A stretch of DNA of 64,000 bases, from NCBI GenBank assembly GCA_034003955.1, contig JAVEXO010000008.1, positions 1-64,000 of the forward strand, given 5' to 3'. Shown in pieces: positions 33,959 through 42,719 of the stretch. The stretch's first letter is position 1, and each line of letters begins with the position of its first letter. Position numbers and translations under genes: made by a program. The DNA is from SZUA-370 sp034003955. Its GTDB lineage: Bacteria > Spirochaetota > Spirochaetia > Treponematales > UBA12059. The notes beneath the pieces were generated by a model, which saw nothing but the letters and a program-made list of their open reading frames with translations, had not been told where the DNA came from and did no database searches.

Positions 33959-34594
33959 CTAGCGACGAGAGACCTTGTTGGCCAGTGGGGCTATGGCCTT
34001 CCAGACAGCCTCTTCTACCTGCTCTGATCTGGCTTCGGCGTCTATGTGTACCACCTTCATGCCCGCTTCCTCGAAGCTAGAGAGTACCGTGCGGTACCTT
34101 TGTGCCACCTGGCTTTGGAACTCCAGGTTTTCGTATATCTCCAAGGAGGCTCTGCTCCCCATACGCCCGGCGGCAGTATCCGGATCCAGTTCAAAGAATA
34201 TGACCAGCTCAGGCAGGGGAAATGATTCATTGAGTCGTTCTGGAAGGCTCGGTTCGCATGTCAGCCCCTGGTATACCAGTGAAGAGAATAGGTAACGGTC
34301 GCTTATGACCAGTTCACCTCGTGCACAGCGTTCTACGATGCCATCTGGCCCGTACAGGTGCTCTCCACGGTCGGCCACGAATAGACGTGCGACCGTCTCC
34401 GGCCTGGCGTCAAAGCTGCCTGATAAGGCTGAGCGTATGAGTACGCCTATGGGGCCTGTTGTAGGCTCACAACCCAGGCTGTAGGCCACGCCAGAGCGTT
34501 CGAGGCGAGTCTTGAGCAATCCTAGCTGAGTCGTCGTGCCTGAACCGTCTATGCCTTCTAGGACAATGAAGCCCTGTAGCGTTTCTCTATGCAT
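33959..34594 (-). CDS. tmk: Thymidylate kinase with altered P-loop
   Basis: A 211-aa enzyme that phosphorylates dTMP to dTDP. FIVLEGIDGSGTTTQ is the P-loop region, ISDRYLFSSLVYQG the DRY motif, and FFELDPDTAAGRMGSR leads to the LID. The P-loop Lys expected in GSGKST is Thr here. I recall the same GTTTQ form in other spirochaete and deltaproteobacterial Tmk proteins, so this may be a known subgroup. No ribosome site precedes the ATG; CCCCTCCC lies there. A -10 (TATATG) sits 10 bases upstream. Confidence 0.85.
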   Translation of the reverse strand: MHRETLQGFIVLEGIDGSGTTTQLGLLKTRLERSGVAYSLGCEPTTGPIGVLIRSALSGSFDARPETVARLFVADRGEHLYGPDGIVERCARGELVISDRYLFSSLVYQGLTCEPSLPERLNESFPLPELVIFFELDPDTAAGRMGSRASLEIYENLEFQSQVAQRYRTVLSSFEEAGMKVVHIDAEARSEQVEEAVWKAIAPLANKVSRR

Positions 34595-34604
34595 GGGAGG
34601 GGAG

Positions 34605-34631
34605 CATATACGAGCCGTCGTTATGGCGCAA
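34605..34631 (-). promoter_or_regulatory. Possible promoter of tmk (nearly leaderless)
   Basis: On the minus strand TTGCGC and TATATG are 15 bases apart, a short spacing. The start expected near 34598 leaves about 4 nt before the tmk ATG, which has no Shine-Dalgarno. Confidence 0.3.
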
Positions 34632-34659
34632 GGCCTCGCTCTATGCTACTGTTCATCCT

Positions 34660-37600
34660 GTGAAGTTCCGTGCAGAAGCACCCGGTGTCGTAACAACACT
34701 ACTAGTCCTCGCAAGCGCCGTGCTTATAGTAGTATTGGCACCTCTGGCATTGTCTGGGGTGGCCTCGGCCGTAGCCGGAGCCCTGGAGTCGAGGCTGTCT
34801 CCTCTTCTTGAAGGACTCGAGGTGAGCTTGAGTTATGATGAGGCTTCCCCAAGGCTTCTGGGATACATAGAAGTACGGGGAGTCAAGCTGGGCTACGGGG
34901 GGCTGCCGCTTCTAAGTGCCGACAAGGTTAGGCTTCACTATGATCTGGCTGAGGCCTTGAGAGGTCGTTTCGATGTATCTCTTATACGCGTCGAGGAACT
35001 AGTCGTAGACTCAAGCTATGAAAGGCTCGCCTCGCTGTGGTCCCGGGTGTCAGAGAAATTTCCTGCAGAAGCCAAGGGGTCCGTGAGTCAGGACAGGCGG
35101 GCGTTTGCGCCCAACATAGAAATGAGACGGTCGAGGCTGCGGCTAAGCCTTGATGATGGAGCCTTCGTTGAAGCCAGTATTCGCATGGCCGATGTGGTAT
35201 TACTCCAGGGCGGCTCTATTCAGGCCAGCCTTGCCGGTACCATGAGCGCCTTTGACCCCACAAGGCGTTACTTTCTGGAAAGAGCCGAGCTACCATTCTC
35301 AGCCACGGGCATGTTCAAGCCTGAACCCTTGGAGCTCTCCATGGCCGTGGAACTCGCCATGACGAGTGACCAGGGCTCCCTTGCGCGCACACGCCTTGCA
35401 GTGGAGTTTGAAGAAGGTATGCTACGAACCTTTATTGCGCCGGGCTCGGGCCTCAAACGGCTCGGCGTCGAGTGGAACAGCGATACTAAACGTCTGGCAG
35501 TGGATGCCGCGTTCTATAACTGGATGCCATTGTCTCTCTTTGTACCATCGGGAGAGCTCAAACCCATCGTGCCATGGCTTGAATCCGGGTATTCGGGTTC
35601 TCTGTCTGTGAATACAGACTTGAGCCCGAAGGGTACGAGCATCATGGTCGATGTCTCAGGGAGGGTGCCCCTCGATGTTCCGGGCGGGAAACCTCGGATC
35701 TACCTGGAAGCCGATGGTAGCTGGGATGACATACGGGTAGGTACGGCTCTCTTAACGAATGATGTTTTTGCATTGAGATTCAATGGTCAGCTGACACCCT
35801 ACAATCTCGGAGCCTCTGGTTCCCTGCAGGCCAGTTACCTGGTAGCCCCTGGGGTCAAGGCGGAGGCCAGTTTCGATGTATTTGGCAGCGATGCATCATG
35901 GTTTGCGTATGCGCCAACGATAGGAGCCGCCGATGCCATGCTGCGTGACGCTACCATATCTCTCGAGTTAGGAGGCCAGTCTGTAGCCTTCTACATAGAC
36001 TCGGCGCTTCCATACCTCGAGTCCAGTGATACAGCAGCCTATGGTACGCCAGGATTAGAATCGGTTGAGGCGGCTTCGTCGGCAGTAACATCCCGCATAG
36101 TCATAGAAGGCGAGGCATCGCTGGGTGCGTCTCCATACATAGAGCTAGCCATCAGGCTGGGGGTGCTGCGCATGGAAGCCTTCCCGCTTCTCCTGGAATC
36201 GCTGCTGGGATCAGATGGTGCGGGGCTCCTGGCTCCTCTCAAGCTAGAGGGGGATCTAGCCGTCTATAGCGACTTCAAGGACCTGTCATACAATGCATCA
36301 AGACTTCTCTTGGTCTACGATGGGCTCCTGGATGGCTTTGGTGTCGTTAGTTTTTCTGGAGGGCGTGACAGGCTCGACATAGGCTCACTCGATGCAACAA
36401 TAGCAGGATTCACTGTTATAGGAGAGGGTTCTGTAGACTACGGTAGCCGTGGTGCGACAGGGTTCAGGACGAGTTTTAAAGTGCAGGGTATTCCGTACGC
36501 CCTGAGTGGAGCCTTCATAGACGGGACCACCATCATCTCAGGGGATTATGGCCTGCATGTACTGGCAAGCGCTCAGTCAGGAGTGCTTGGCGCCAGCCTG
36601 GAGGTCGCCGACATGCCTGTCCCCTTCCTTGAAACCGTTTCTTTCCTGTCGGCTTCTGCCAATGTACGCGTGCTGTCTTCCAGCGATTGGCGAGTTGTTT
36701 TAAACTCTATGTCTCTAGTACAGCCTCCTGGCTCCATACGGCTCGTTCCATCACTGTATCTTAGCGGCTCGTTCGATGAAACGGGCGGCCGGCTAGGTAC
36801 GCTGCGGTATACAGATGTTATTTCTACCCTTAATGGCTCCGCGGACGTAACCTGGGCTCTTGTAGACGGTTTTCGAGTATCGGCTACGGCAAACCTTTCG
36901 GGTATTGACGGAGAATATTATTTTGTTGATGGAGAATACACGGGGGATGGCAGCATAGATGCCGTCGTCTCGATGCGTAAGGCATCGCTATCCAGGCTCT
37001 CTATTCCTGCATTGCAGGGAGTCATAGACCTGGATTCGACACTATCGGGTTCGTTTGACGATCCTACGGCACGTTTTAGTTTTACCGTCAACGGTGGGCA
37101 ACGGGCGGCGAGCATGCCATTCCTCTCAGGTACAGGAGAGTATGGAGAAAGGACGTTACAGTTGGCTGATACAAGAATACGAGTGGGCCAACAGAGCGTC
37201 TCCGGGCTCGAGGCTCGTTACAATTTTTCGAGTGCAGAGGCTCGTTTGCATGCAGATGTAGCGCTCAGGCTGGGAACAAACGAACTATCAGCCAGCCTCG
37301 TGGCGTCAGGAATGCCTCTCTCAGACGCACCAGAAGGAGCCACTCCCTTCGATGACTATTCCATCAGTGGTGTTCTTAACAATGCCAGGTGGATAGAGGA
37401 TGCTCTAGGTGATGTACCCTTCGCCCTGACGGCTCTCAAGGGAGAGCTGCAACTGTCCCTTGGTGCAGATGATCAACTCAAGGCGCGTCTCGGTCCGTCG
37501 GGTGAAATAAGCCTGATGCTAGACCCCTCCCTGCCAGTATCGCTGCTTGCACAAGGCAGGATAGTCGACTCATTTCTCAGTCTCGATGTATCCGACGCCG

Positions 37601-38994
37601 TAGTAGACATGCCCTTCCTGTTTACGGCTATAGGCCTTCCTATAGTCAAGGCCGATGCGGGCATAGGCAGAGGCTCGCTCAAGATTCGAGGCAAGGCGAT
37701 AGACCCCACGGTTGAGGGCATGTTCAATTTTGAAGGCCTGTACCTGTCGGTTCCTGAGTATGTATCTGAACCCATAGGGCCCTTCCTCGATCCTCTCTAT
37801 TTTACCGGCAGGAACATGGAAACCTTGCAGTCTGATGTTGTCTGCGGAGATGCGCTCGTTCAGGCTTCATTGGAGGCGACCCTACAGGGTGGCATTCCAG
37901 GCGATATTCATCTGACGGTTAAGACATTAAGCGAAGGCTTTGTTCCCATGGCCCTGAAGCTTCTTGGGCTCGATATAACAGGCTTGGCCAAGCCAGATCT
38001 TGTCATAGATGCTCGCGCGGATGGAGCCAGCATCAACGGGACGGTGGAGATGGCTACCGGCGATATAGTCTTGACGACGGGGTTGGCCAGGCAGGGGCCC
38101 GTCTCTAATGAAGAAGGGAACCTTTCAGGCTCCCTCGGCTTATCCTTTGGAAGGACAGTCAGGGTGTATTTCCCGGACAAGCGCCTGCCCGTCATAGTCG
38201 GACAGGTTGATCCATCCAGTCGCCTCGATGTGTCGTTTGATACCAATCAGGGTGACTTTAGCCTGAAGGGCGCAACAGTGTTACGTGGCGGATCGGTCTT
38301 CTATATACAGAGGAATTTCTACCTTAAGTATGCGACCATAGACTTCGACGAGGATGCCTACCAGTTCGATCCAAAGATAAGCCTGGAAGCCGAGACACGA
38401 ACGAATTCTGGAACGGGGCAAGTACTCGTGACGCTTCGCGCAGAAGATTCCAGGCTGTCAAGCCTATCATTCTCCCTGGAATCGCTTCCTAGTCTGTCTG
38501 AGTCAAACATACAGCAGCTTCTAGGGCAAAACCTGATAGGAGGCACCCGCGATGGGGGGCTGACAGGCCGGGTGATAGTCGAGAATCTCGATATAATACC
38601 TCAGCTCAATGTCGTTTCTATACTGGAACGTAACCTGCAGTCTGTTCTGGGGCTCGACTTATTTGTCGTTAGATCACAACTGGTCCAACGCTGGCTCTAT
38701 GATTTCTCAGGGCTTTCCGGCGCCGACGAGGTGACGAGCCTGGCCGATTATCTAGACGACACGGCCATCGTTGGTGGCAAGTACATTGGAGACAAGCTAT
38801 TCCTCCAGGTAATGCTGTCACTGGTTTCCGATCCGCTTGCATCGACGAGCACCTTGAGTCTAGACTCCGACATCAGTATAGAATGGAAGGCTCCACATTT
38901 TACTCTCAACTGGAGCATGAGGCCCGAGCATCCAGAATCGTTGTTTATAGAAGATCAATCGTTCTCCTTCTTGTGGAGAATCCCCCTAAAATGA
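34660..38994 (+). CDS. tamB: TamB-like translocation/assembly protein (DUF490)
   Basis: A 1444-aa protein with an N-terminal membrane anchor (TTLLVLASAVLIVVLAPLAL) and a very long repetitive beta-strand body, expected to form a periplasm-spanning groove. The C-terminal TamB signature is clear: LKGATVLRGGSVFYIQRNFY, then ATIDFDEDAYQFDPKISLEA and SESNIQQLLGQNLIGG. TamB homologues move phospholipids or help insert outer-membrane proteins. The start is GTG at 34660 with no ribosome site. bamA follows, matching the Treponema order. TATGCT at 34642 could be its -10. Confidence 0.9.
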   Translation: MKFRAEAPGVVTTLLVLASAVLIVVLAPLALSGVASAVAGALESRLSPLLEGLEVSLSYDEASPRLLGYIEVRGVKLGYGGLPLLSADKVRLHYDLAEALRGRFDVSLIRVEELVVDSSYERLASLWSRVSEKFPAEAKGSVSQDRRAFAPNIEMRRSRLRLSLDDGAFVEASIRMADVVLLQGGSIQASLAGTMSAFDPTRRYFLERAELPFSATGMFKPEPLELSMAVELAMTSDQGSLARTRLAVEFEEGMLRTFIAPGSGLKRLGVEWNSDTKRLAVDAAFYNWMPLSLFVPSGELKPIVPWLESGYSGSLSVNTDLSPKGTSIMVDVSGRVPLDVPGGKPRIYLEADGSWDDIRVGTALLTNDVFALRFNGQLTPYNLGASGSLQASYLVAPGVKAEASFDVFGSDASWFAYAPTIGAADAMLRDATISLELGGQSVAFYIDSALPYLESSDTAAYGTPGLESVEAASSAVTSRIVIEGEASLGASPYIELAIRLGVLRMEAFPLLLESLLGSDGAGLLAPLKLEGDLAVYSDFKDLSYNASRLLLVYDGLLDGFGVVSFSGGRDRLDIGSLDATIAGFTVIGEGSVDYGSRGATGFRTSFKVQGIPYALSGAFIDGTTIISGDYGLHVLASAQSGVLGASLEVADMPVPFLETVSFLSASANVRVLSSSDWRVVLNSMSLVQPPGSIRLVPSLYLSGSFDETGGRLGTLRYTDVISTLNGSADVTWALVDGFRVSATANLSGIDGEYYFVDGEYTGDGSIDAVVSMRKASLSRLSIPALQGVIDLDSTLSGSFDDPTARFSFTVNGGQRAASMPFLSGTGEYGERTLQLADTRIRVGQQSVSGLEARYNFSSAEARLHADVALRLGTNELSASLVASGMPLSDAPEGATPFDDYSISGVLNNARWIEDALGDVPFALTALKGELQLSLGADDQLKARLGPSGEISLMLDPSLPVSLLAQGRIVDSFLSLDVSDAVVDMPFLFTAIGLPIVKADAGIGRGSLKIRGKAIDPTVEGMFNFEGLYLSVPEYVSEPIGPFLDPLYFTGRNMETLQSDVVCGDALVQASLEATLQGGIPGDIHLTVKTLSEGFVPMALKLLGLDITGLAKPDLVIDARADGASINGTVEMATGDIVLTTGLARQGPVSNEEGNLSGSLGLSFGRTVRVYFPDKRLPVIVGQVDPSSRLDVSFDTNQGDFSLKGATVLRGGSVFYIQRNFYLKYATIDFDEDAYQFDPKISLEAETRTNSGTGQVLVTLRAEDSRLSSLSFSLESLPSLSESNIQQLLGQNLIGGTRDGGLTGRVIVENLDIIPQLNVVSILERNLQSVLGLDLFVVRSQLVQRWLYDFSGLSGADEVTSLADYLDDTAIVGGKYIGDKLFLQVMLSLVSDPLASTSTLSLDSDISIEWKAPHFTLNWSMRPEHPESLFIEDQSFSFLWRIPLK

Positions 38995-39008
38995 GGAAGG
39001 TACTAGGT

Positions 39009-41513
39009 ATGAAGCGAATTGTAACAATACTCATCCTGTTAGTGGTAGGAAATGCGGTTTTTGCGCAAACCACCCCGGATTGGTACGTCGGAAAGCCTAT
39101 CAAGGATATACGTTTTGATGGACTCATCGTGGTTCCCTCCAAGGATCTTTCTCCTCTTATAAAGGAGTTCAAGGGTAAGGAATTCAGTGACGAATTGTGG
39201 ATGAGTCTGCTAGCCAGGGTCTATGAACTGGATTACTTCGAGAGCGTCGAGCCTGAAGCCGTACCTTCTGACGCGGCAGGCAAGGCGGTGATAATCATGT
39301 TCAGGGTCAAGGAGAAGCCTGCGGTGACGAGCGTGTCACTCGTCGGTAATACCGGTCTTCGTAGCCAGGAGATTCTGGATTCTCTGAGCGTCAAGGAACG
39401 GACAATATTCAATGATTCCAGGCTGAGGCTCGACGAGATTGCGCTTAGGAGGCTGTATCAGAGCAAGGGCTTTCCCGATGTTACTGTAGTAGCCTCGAGT
39501 GAAGTGCAGGCAAGCGGCAATCTTGTCGTTACCTTTACCATCGATGAAGGCATAAGGAATGTCGTCGAGAGTCTGCAATTTGAGGGTGTAGAGTCTATAT
39601 CGCAGAATACACTCAAGAGGGAACTAAAGCTAAAGGAAAAGGGCTTGTTCCAGCCCGGTGAATTCAATGAAGGCAAACTCGAGGAGAGTAGGCGAGCCGT
39701 AGAAACATACTACAAGAATCGTGGCTATGTAGACGCCAGGATAGTCGATGTCAGGCGAGAGGCTACACCCGCAGAAAAGGGTGACTCAATGCGTCTGTCC
39801 CTGACATTTGTGGTGGAGGAGGGGCGGCGCTACCTGTTTGGAGGCCTGGGCTTCACGGGTAACACCCTCTATTCAGATGAGGAACTCGGTGCCCTGGTTC
39901 GCCAGCCGCTTGGTTCTGTCTTCAATTACGATAGACTCATGCAGGATCAATCGAGAGCGGCCGATCTGTATTTTGAGAATGGCTACATTTTCAATGGCTT
40001 TAAGTTACTTGATTCCCGCGATGAGGAGCGTGGCCAAATCTCCTATACACTGGAGATAGAGGAGAGACCTCAGGCCCATATTGAGGACATCATATTCAGA
40101 GGCAACACCAAGACAAAGGAATTTGTCTTACGTAGGCTCGTATCCCTTGAGCCAGGAGAAATATTCTCAAAGACAAAGGTGCTTGAAAGCCTTAAAAACC
40201 TGTATAACACACAGTACTTCTCCTCAATAATCCCTGAATACGAACAAGGAAGCCAGGATCTGTACGTCGATCTTATCATTGGCGTAGAGGAACAGAGCAC
40301 GGCTTCAATCCAGTTTGGCCTGACCTATGCGCCTAGTACTGCCGGTTTCCCAATAATTGGCCTTGTCAACTGGAGCGACATAAATTTCAGGGGAGCCGGC
40401 CAGACCATAGCCCTCAAGACTAATCTTGCCATAGAATCCCAGGATCTTTCTTTCTCATTCAGTGACGATTGGCTCTTTGGCAAACGACTGTCCGGGGCCG
40501 TAGAGTTCTCCTTTAAGCACGAGAACCTGAGTGCGTTCCAGGATTCATCGGGAGTCATATTTGATTATGCCGATCCATCAAGGGTGCCCGATCCTTACGA
40601 TAATTATGCCGAATATGAGGCCGCCGGTAAGGTTGTCCCGGATACGTATCTCATGCAGTATGATACATGGACCTTCAGCCTGGGCTACTCGAGCGGTTAT
40701 CGCTTCGAGACGCCTTTTGGTACCGTAGGTCTAGTACCAGGAGTGAACCATGAGCTTGGTACAAAGACATACAAGGCGGATCTATACAGACCCTTCGATT
40801 TCACCATTGCGACTAACCTCAACACCTGGCTTACATCCAATACCATCTATGGCCGGGCCTACATTAACAAGCTCGATCTATGGTACGACCCATCCAATGG
40901 TTATTACGCCAGCCAGAGGTTAGGCCTGACAGGTTGGTTCAATGGTGAACTAAACCAATTCATTCGTAGCGATACTCGGCTTGACGCCTATGTGACGCTA
41001 TTCAACATTCCTTTCTCCGCGGCATACAACCTCAAGGGAGTACTGGGAGCCCACTCTAAATTCTCAACTATCGTCAAACAACCATGGAGGGACGGCATTG
41101 CGGTGTCTGATTCCAAGATGCTGTCAATAGACGGAACATTCGTGGGTCGCGGATGGTCGAGCCTTTCTGGTTATTCAGGCTCGTCTCTTTGGGACAATTG
41201 GCTTGAGCTGCGTCTTCCCGTGGTTCCAAGCATCCTGTCGCTGGACGGCTTCATAAGCGCCGCCTTGGTTGGTGGAGAAACGGGAATCCTTGATGTCGCC
41301 AGCCTTTCAACGGGTGGCGCTGCCTATGACAATGGAGCGATGAAACTGGGAGATTTCGCCTTCAGTACTGGCGTAGGGCTTCGTTTCATAATAATCCAAT
41401 TCCCGTTCAGGGTATATTTTGCAAAACAATTCGTATACGACGAAGGAACTGGGTTCAAGTTTACAGACAAGGACTGGCAGTTCGTCTTAAGCGTCACCAC
41501 AAGCCTGGATTAA
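39009..41513 (+). CDS. bamA: Outer membrane protein assembly factor BamA
   Basis: An 834-aa Omp85 protein that inserts beta-barrels into the outer membrane. It has a signal peptide (KRIVTILILLVVGNAVFAQ), five POTRA-like repeats to about residue 420 (IKDIRFDGLIVVPSKDLSPL, ITRVSLVGN-type starts such as VTSVSLVGNTGL and IEDIIFRGNTKTKE), and a C-terminal barrel ending in alternating strands that include GVGLRFIIIQFPFRVYFAK. I start at ATG 39009, 8 bases after AGGAAGG; the frame is open earlier but overlaps tamB. It corresponds to the T. pallidum TP0326 position. Confidence 0.95.
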   Translation: MKRIVTILILLVVGNAVFAQTTPDWYVGKPIKDIRFDGLIVVPSKDLSPLIKEFKGKEFSDELWMSLLARVYELDYFESVEPEAVPSDAAGKAVIIMFRVKEKPAVTSVSLVGNTGLRSQEILDSLSVKERTIFNDSRLRLDEIALRRLYQSKGFPDVTVVASSEVQASGNLVVTFTIDEGIRNVVESLQFEGVESISQNTLKRELKLKEKGLFQPGEFNEGKLEESRRAVETYYKNRGYVDARIVDVRREATPAEKGDSMRLSLTFVVEEGRRYLFGGLGFTGNTLYSDEELGALVRQPLGSVFNYDRLMQDQSRAADLYFENGYIFNGFKLLDSRDEERGQISYTLEIEERPQAHIEDIIFRGNTKTKEFVLRRLVSLEPGEIFSKTKVLESLKNLYNTQYFSSIIPEYEQGSQDLYVDLIIGVEEQSTASIQFGLTYAPSTAGFPIIGLVNWSDINFRGAGQTIALKTNLAIESQDLSFSFSDDWLFGKRLSGAVEFSFKHENLSAFQDSSGVIFDYADPSRVPDPYDNYAEYEAAGKVVPDTYLMQYDTWTFSLGYSSGYRFETPFGTVGLVPGVNHELGTKTYKADLYRPFDFTIATNLNTWLTSNTIYGRAYINKLDLWYDPSNGYYASQRLGLTGWFNGELNQFIRSDTRLDAYVTLFNIPFSAAYNLKGVLGAHSKFSTIVKQPWRDGIAVSDSKMLSIDGTFVGRGWSSLSGYSGSSLWDNWLELRLPVVPSILSLDGFISAALVGGETGILDVASLSTGGAAYDNGAMKLGDFAFSTGVGLRFIIIQFPFRVYFAKQFVYDEGTGFKFTDKDWQFVLSVTTSLD

Positions 41514-41574
41514 TGATCAAACCGGAGTGCCCCGTACTGGGGCGCTTCGGGTAAGTGCCATGAGGGAGAGCCCT

Positions 41575-42105
41575 ATGAATAAAAGAACACTAGTAGCCAT
41601 AGCCATGATAGGTCTGTGTGCCCAGGCTTTTGCGCAACAAATAACGCGCGTCGCCGTGATAGACCTACAAAAGGTCTATACGACCTACTACAAGGACTCC
41701 CAGGCAGTCAGGGCTCTCGAGGAAGAGAAGCTGAGGGTCAACGAAGAGATAAAACGCCTGAGTGAAGAGATAAAGGATCTTCAGCGCCAGCGCCTGCAAA
41801 TGGTAGGCTCCAGCGACGCTCAGAGTCTCAAGGCATTCGATGAGAGGCTGTACGGCAAGGCTCAATTCCTCTCTGACTATGTCAAGATAAAACAAGCCGA
41901 CATAGACGCCAAGGCTCAGGCATTGTCACAAGGCGACGCCTTCGTCCAGATGCTGTACAGGACCGTACAGACTATTTCCGAGGCCGATGGCTTCTCTCTT
42001 GTTATAAGTTCTAGGGATGCCGCGACGACGGGCACATCGGTGATATGGTTTAGTCCCATGATAGACATAACAGACAAGGTTATCCAGGCTCTGCTTGGTA
42101 GCTGA
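41575..42105 (+). CDS. skp: OmpH/Skp family periplasmic chaperone
   Basis: A 176-aa protein with a signal peptide (TLVAIAMIGLCAQAFAQ) and the Skp-type start ITRVAVIDLQKVYTTYY, then a charged coiled-coil (LEEEKLRVNEEIKRLSEEIK) and a short closing strand region. It should hold unfolded outer-membrane proteins for BamA. I start at ATG 41575, after GGGAGAG; an earlier ATG would precede the signal peptide. The bamA-skp order is conserved. Confidence 0.9.
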   Translation: MNKRTLVAIAMIGLCAQAFAQQITRVAVIDLQKVYTTYYKDSQAVRALEEEKLRVNEEIKRLSEEIKDLQRQRLQMVGSSDAQSLKAFDERLYGKAQFLSDYVKIKQADIDAKAQALSQGDAFVQMLYRTVQTISEADGFSLVISSRDAATTGTSVIWFSPMIDITDKVIQALLGS

Positions 42106-42127
42106 GGGAGCCTTGTTACCGGGTACC

Positions 42128-42625
42128 CTATTCCTTGGTATCTTCCTTTTCCGCGGCATCACGCAGGATAGAGCGTAATGAGGAGAATCGTTGTTCATTC
42201 TCCTCTGAAAGCTCCATGAGTTCCTCATGAGCCCTCAGTATGAAACCTGCCCTGGCCTTCTTGCCTGCGCCTAGTTGTTCAAGAGGCTCGGGGAATGGAA
42301 CGCCTGTATCTACAATGTTTATAAGCCTAGCGACTCCTATTGTCTTGAGTAGCTTAAGGCATGTCTCGTTGAGGCCAATGAGCGTTATGGGGTGATCCGA
42401 GAAGCGCAAGAAGCGCTTGTTGAAACCAACGATCAGACCCATGAAGGTAGAATCCATGTATTCGCAATTCGTCATATCCATGTAGACGTCTTCTACCGCA
42501 GGCTTGGCCTCTAGCCTGTCGAACACGCGAGCCTTAATCTCGGTACAGGAATTGGCGCTTACATGACCCTGTGCGCGGATGTAAATGCGATTGTTTGTTT
42601 CCTTGATGAATAGGGCTTCTTCCAC
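42128..42625 (-). CDS. STAS-domain anti-sigma factor antagonist-like protein
   Basis: A 165-aa protein with a STAS domain (~1-110). The strand EDVYMDMTNCEYMDSTFMGL contains the Asp-Ser pair whose Ser is phosphorylated in SpoIIAA/RsbV-type proteins, followed by LIVGFNKRF and ITLIGLNETCLKLLKTIG. The last ~50 residues are a charged helical extension not found in minimal STAS proteins. The start is GTG after GAGGCGAG. No kinase or sigma partner is nearby. Confidence 0.85.
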   Translation of the reverse strand: MEEALFIKETNNRIYIRAQGHVSANSCTEIKARVFDRLEAKPAVEDVYMDMTNCEYMDSTFMGLIVGFNKRFLRFSDHPITLIGLNETCLKLLKTIGVARLINIVDTGVPFPEPLEQLGAGKKARAGFILRAHEELMELSEENEQRFSSLRSILRDAAEKEDTKE

Positions 42626-42681
42626 GCTCGCCTCGTATATGCAGAGATGACTCGGTTACTTTATTCTGTTTCCGGCCTCGA

Positions 42682-42710
42682 TTGTATCCTAGTCCAACTT
42701 ACCCTATAAT
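42682..42710 (+). promoter_or_regulatory. Promoter of mutS (nearly leaderless)
   Basis: TTGTAT and a perfect TATAAT are 17 bases apart. The start expected near 42717 is 3 bases before the mutS ATG at 42720, which has no ribosome site. It is the best-scoring leaderless-type promoter in the window. Confidence 0.6.
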
Positions 42711-42719
42711 GCAACGACC

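Noticed and set aside
38883..39008. Longer N-terminus for bamA
   Set aside because: It lies inside the tamB C-terminus; the signal peptide and ribosome site fix the start at 39009.
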